This document shows positions 61,992-64,000 of a stretch of DNA of 64,000 bases, in pieces. The stretch comes from an uncultured Rubrobacteraceae bacterium. GTDB lineage: Bacteria > Actinomycetota > Rubrobacteria > Rubrobacterales > Rubrobacteraceae. Location: the NCBI GenBank assembly GCA_902806085.1, contig CADCVH010000069.1, positions 1 through 64,000 on the forward strand, read 5' to 3'. The translations under genes and the position numbers were made by a program. Every line of letters begins with the position of its first letter. Position 1 is the stretch's first letter. The notes under the pieces were generated by a model that was not told the origin of the DNA, made no database searches, and saw only the letters and a program-made list of their open reading frames with translations.

Positions 61992-62627
61992 TTGGACAAC
62001 GTTGAGGCCACGACGAAGGTCATCGAGCGGATGGCCGCCGCGATGGAGGAGAACCGCAAGTACCTGACGAAACTGGACTCGGAGATAGGGGACGGCGACC
62101 ACGGCAACAACATGCGCCGCGGTTTCGCCGCCGCCCTGGAACGCCTGGGAGATACCCGTCCTTCTTCACCCGCCGACGTGCTCAAGGCCGTCGCCATGGC
62201 CCTCATAGGTAAGGTCGGCGGCGCGGCCGGCCCCCTCTACGGAACCGCCTTCCTGCGCGCCTCGACCGCCCTCTCGAACGCCGACGTCGGGCCCCAAGAC
62301 GCGGCCGGGGCGCTCGAGGCGGCGCTCGGCGGCGTAAAGCAGCGCGGCAAGGCCGAGGTGGGGGACAAGACGATCCTCGACGCCCTCACCCCGGCCGTCG
62401 AGGCCGCGAAGGAGGCGGCGACCGCCGACGGCGCGACCGTAGCGGCGGTCTTCCGGGCCGCGGCGGAGGCGGCGGAGAAGGGCGCCGAGTCCACGGTCCC
62501 GCTCACGGCGAGGAAGGGGCGGGCGAGCTACCTCGGCGCCAGGGCCGAGGGGCACAGGGACCCGGGGGCGACCTCGACGCACCTCCTGCTCGACGCCGCC
62601 GCCCGCGCGCTCGAGGGCGCCGGGTAG
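61992..62627 (+). CDS. dhaL: dihydroxyacetone kinase subunit DhaL
   Basis: The 211-residue subunit holds ADP/ATP and two Mg ions. LTKLDSEIGDGDHGNNMRRG carries the Asp cluster of the family, GKVGGAAGPLYGTAFLRAS the nucleotide-binding loop, and GDKTILDALTPAVEAAKEAA and GRASYLGARAEGHRDPGATS the C-terminal cap. The length fits the separate DhaL of PTS-dependent systems (about 210). TTG 61992 follows agaggacggg. Its stop shares one base with the dhaM start (TAGTG). Its partner dhaK is at 46361. Confidence 0.92.
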   Translation: MDNVEATTKVIERMAAAMEENRKYLTKLDSEIGDGDHGNNMRRGFAAALERLGDTRPSSPADVLKAVAMALIGKVGGAAGPLYGTAFLRASTALSNADVGPQDAAGALEAALGGVKQRGKAEVGDKTILDALTPAVEAAKEAATADGATVAAVFRAAAEAAEKGAESTVPLTARKGRASYLGARAEGHRDPGATSTHLLLDAAARALEGAG

Positions 62628-63025
62628 TGGTCGGCCTCGTGCTCGTCTCGCACAGTCCCAAAATAGCCGAAGGCACGGCCGACCTCGTGCGCCAGATGGC
62701 CGGCGAGGTCGAGGTCGCCCCCGTCGGGGGCGACTCCGAGGGCGGCTTCGGCACGGACCCGGAGAGGATCGAGGCCGCCATAAAGGCCATGGGCGCCGAT
62801 GAGGTGCTCTTGTTTATGGACCTCGGCAGCGCCGTGCTCTCGGCTGAGACGGTGCTCGAGATGCTCCCCGAAGAGGAACGTGCCAGGGTAACCCTCGTGG
62901 ACGCGCCGTTCGTCGAGGGGGCCTTCGCGGCGGGGGTGTCGGCCTCGGCCGGGTCCGACGCCGGGGAATGCGTGGAGGCGGCGATGGAGGCCCGCACGGA
63001 GCCGAAGTTGGGCGACGAAACGTAG
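62627..63025 (+). CDS. dhaM: PTS-dependent dihydroxyacetone kinase phosphoryl donor DhaM
   Basis: The 132-residue protein is the EIIA-Man-like domain of DhaM. MVGLVLVSHSPKIAEGTADL has the phospho-accepting His9, and VGGDSEGGFGTDPERIEAAI and EVLLFMDLGSAVLSAETVLE follow. It lacks the HPr and EI domains fused in E. coli DhaM, so phosphate must come from a separate HPr/EI. It transfers phosphate to ADP held on DhaL. Confidence 0.9.
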   Translation: MVGLVLVSHSPKIAEGTADLVRQMAGEVEVAPVGGDSEGGFGTDPERIEAAIKAMGADEVLLFMDLGSAVLSAETVLEMLPEEERARVTLVDAPFVEGAFAAGVSASAGSDAGECVEAAMEARTEPKLGDET

Positions 63026-63071
63026 TGAGGCCCGTTGCGTAGAGGCGGGGACCCGACAGAAGGAGAGGGCG

Positions 63072-63932
63072 ATGGGCGCCACGACGGCAAGAGGTTCGGA
63101 CCTTGGGCGCACCACCCACGTAGTGCCGGGCATGACCGAGGAGCAGGCGGCGAAGGCCCGCAGGCTCGACGCACCGACCGTGGTGGCGGTGCTGCTCGTG
63201 ATCCCGGCGCTCGTCCTCCACTTCTCGGAGCCGCGCGGCGCGCTCGCGGTGGCGAGCGGCGCGATCAACTGGGCGATCTACGCCTGGTTCTTCTTCGAGT
63301 TCGTCTACATGCTACGCTTGGCCCCCGATGACCGGGAGTTTCTCCGCCACAACAAGCTCGACCTCACGGTGCTGGTGCTGACCGTCCCGCTCCTGCCGGG
63401 GGTGCTTCAGGCGCTGTGGGTGCTGCGCCTGCTCAGGCTCATCGACATGATGCCGGCCGTGCTCGGGCGCTTCGTCAACATCACCCTGCTCCCTTACGCG
63501 GTCGTGCTCGCGTTCATAGCCGTCTTCGGCGGCGGGCTCGCCTTCGCCCGCCTGGAGGGCGTGGGCGTCTTCGACGGGGTGTACTGGGCCAACACCACCG
63601 TAAACACCGTCGGCTACGGGGACATATCCGCGCAGACGCCGGCGGGCAAGGTGCTCTCCATGGTGCTGCAGTGGACGGGGAACGTGATCCTGGCGATGCT
63701 CATAGGCGGTGTCGCCGCCTTCGCCCAACAACTGCTCCTCGGCGAGAGCGTCGAAGATCTCGGCAAGGAGGTGGACGAGTTGGAGGAGGACGTGGAGGAG
63801 GTCGAGGAGGACGTGGAGAGCCTGCTCGAGAACGTGCGGGGGATGTCGGCGACGGACCGCGTCGTGCTGCGGGAGTTGGCATACATAAGGGCGCGGCTAG
63901 ATGAGGTACAACCAGAAGACCAACGGTCCTAG
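63072..63932 (+). CDS. potassium channel (six-span ion transporter family)
   Basis: The 286-residue membrane protein has about six spans. WVLRLLRLIDMMPAV (116-130) is a short S4-like segment with two or three Arg. The pore helix leads to the K+ filter TVGYGD at 179-184 (VYWANTTVNTVGYGD). After the last span is an acidic coiled coil (EDLGKEVDELEEDVEEVEED, about 228-256). It would conduct K+ with weak voltage sensitivity. ATG 63072 follows aaggagaggg. It may be co-transcribed with dhaLM, 46 bp away, though no functional link is evident. Confidence 0.88.
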   Translation: MGATTARGSDLGRTTHVVPGMTEEQAAKARRLDAPTVVAVLLVIPALVLHFSEPRGALAVASGAINWAIYAWFFFEFVYMLRLAPDDREFLRHNKLDLTVLVLTVPLLPGVLQALWVLRLLRLIDMMPAVLGRFVNITLLPYAVVLAFIAVFGGGLAFARLEGVGVFDGVYWANTTVNTVGYGDISAQTPAGKVLSMVLQWTGNVILAMLIGGVAAFAQQLLLGESVEDLGKEVDELEEDVEEVEEDVESLLENVRGMSATDRVVLRELAYIRARLDEVQPEDQRS

Positions 63933-63945
63933 AAAGAGAGGCCCC

Positions 63946-64000
63946 ATGAACCGCCAGATCCCTCCGGACGTAGGCGATTATCCCTTCGACCTCATCGTGG
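63946..64000 (+). CDS. 5' end of a probable flavoprotein (runs off the window)
   Basis: ATG 63946 follows agagagg and opens a frame reading NRQIPPDVGDYPFDLIV to the window end. The FDLIV stretch is what precedes the FAD-binding GGG turn in many flavoproteins, for example glycerol-3-phosphate dehydrogenase GlpD, which would suit this neighbourhood. The decisive residues lie beyond the window. Confidence 0.45.
   Translation, partial: MNRQIPPDVGDYPFDLIV

Overview
The window is GC-rich DNA (third codon positions nearly all G or C), with many GTG and TTG starts, short gene overlaps (ATGA, GTGA, TTGA) and no rRNA or complete tRNA. The gene content suggests a chromosomal segment of an actinobacterium, most like Rubrobacter: a fused response regulator/thioredoxin reductase-like protein, several F420/FMN split-barrel oxidoreductases, a luciferase-like flavin oxidoreductase, DUF5996, DUF302 and DUF1996 proteins, and clustered CsbD/DUF2382 stress proteins. 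The genus is inferred from content only, because no phylogenetic marker is present.

Layout. 1-4.5 kb: an SDR, a small monooxygenase-fold protein, a PadR regulator and a split-barrel oxidoreductase, separated by decayed transposase and recombinase pieces and copies of a dispersed repeat. 4.6-15.9 kb: a GMC oxidoreductase, DUF302, DUF5996, a CPA1 Na+/H+ antiporter, short hypothetical genes, and a minus-strand operon of MFS exporter, SnoaL-like protein and UBP zinc finger. 15.3-22.4 kb: a minus-strand signalling operon with a response regulator/thioredoxin reductase-like fusion, three tandem cyclic-nucleotide-binding histidine kinases, a DisA_N (diadenylate cyclase) protein and a DUF924 protein. 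22.5-28.3 kb: an esterase plus ring-cleaving dioxygenase pair, then a divergent diguanylate cyclase and HD-GYP pair. 28.7-32.2 kb: a stress-protein cluster (three CsbD-type proteins, DUF2188, PRC/DUF2382, a 26-residue membrane peptide), with two CsbD genes sharing a promoter-like motif. 32.8-38.5 kb: a secreted DUF1996 protein, then a heterodimeric ABC exporter operon that also encodes a free-standing LigD-type 3'-phosphoesterase domain. 38.6-42.6 kb: a MarR-controlled operon (DUF5519, decayed split-barrel gene, MarR, FMN reductase, MFS, luciferase-like enzyme) headed by a perfect 20-bp palindrome.

42.8-64 kb is mainly carbohydrate and polyol metabolism. It starts with an AEC transporter and two CBU_0592-type membrane proteins. 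A glycerol operon follows (glpK, dhaK, glpF) with two SDRs. Next come two complete binding-protein ABC importers, each with a zinc alcohol dehydrogenase, flanking a SorC-type regulator and an FGGY kinase. The dihydroxyacetone kinase subunits DhaL and DhaM lie 15 kb from dhaK. A two-domain K+ channel follows, and the first 18 codons of a probable flavoprotein run off the end. Together these would import polyols or sugars, oxidise them to keto forms and phosphorylate them into triose or pentose phosphates.

No CRISPR array, intact insertion sequence, prophage or replication origin was seen. Mobile DNA is present only as fragments.
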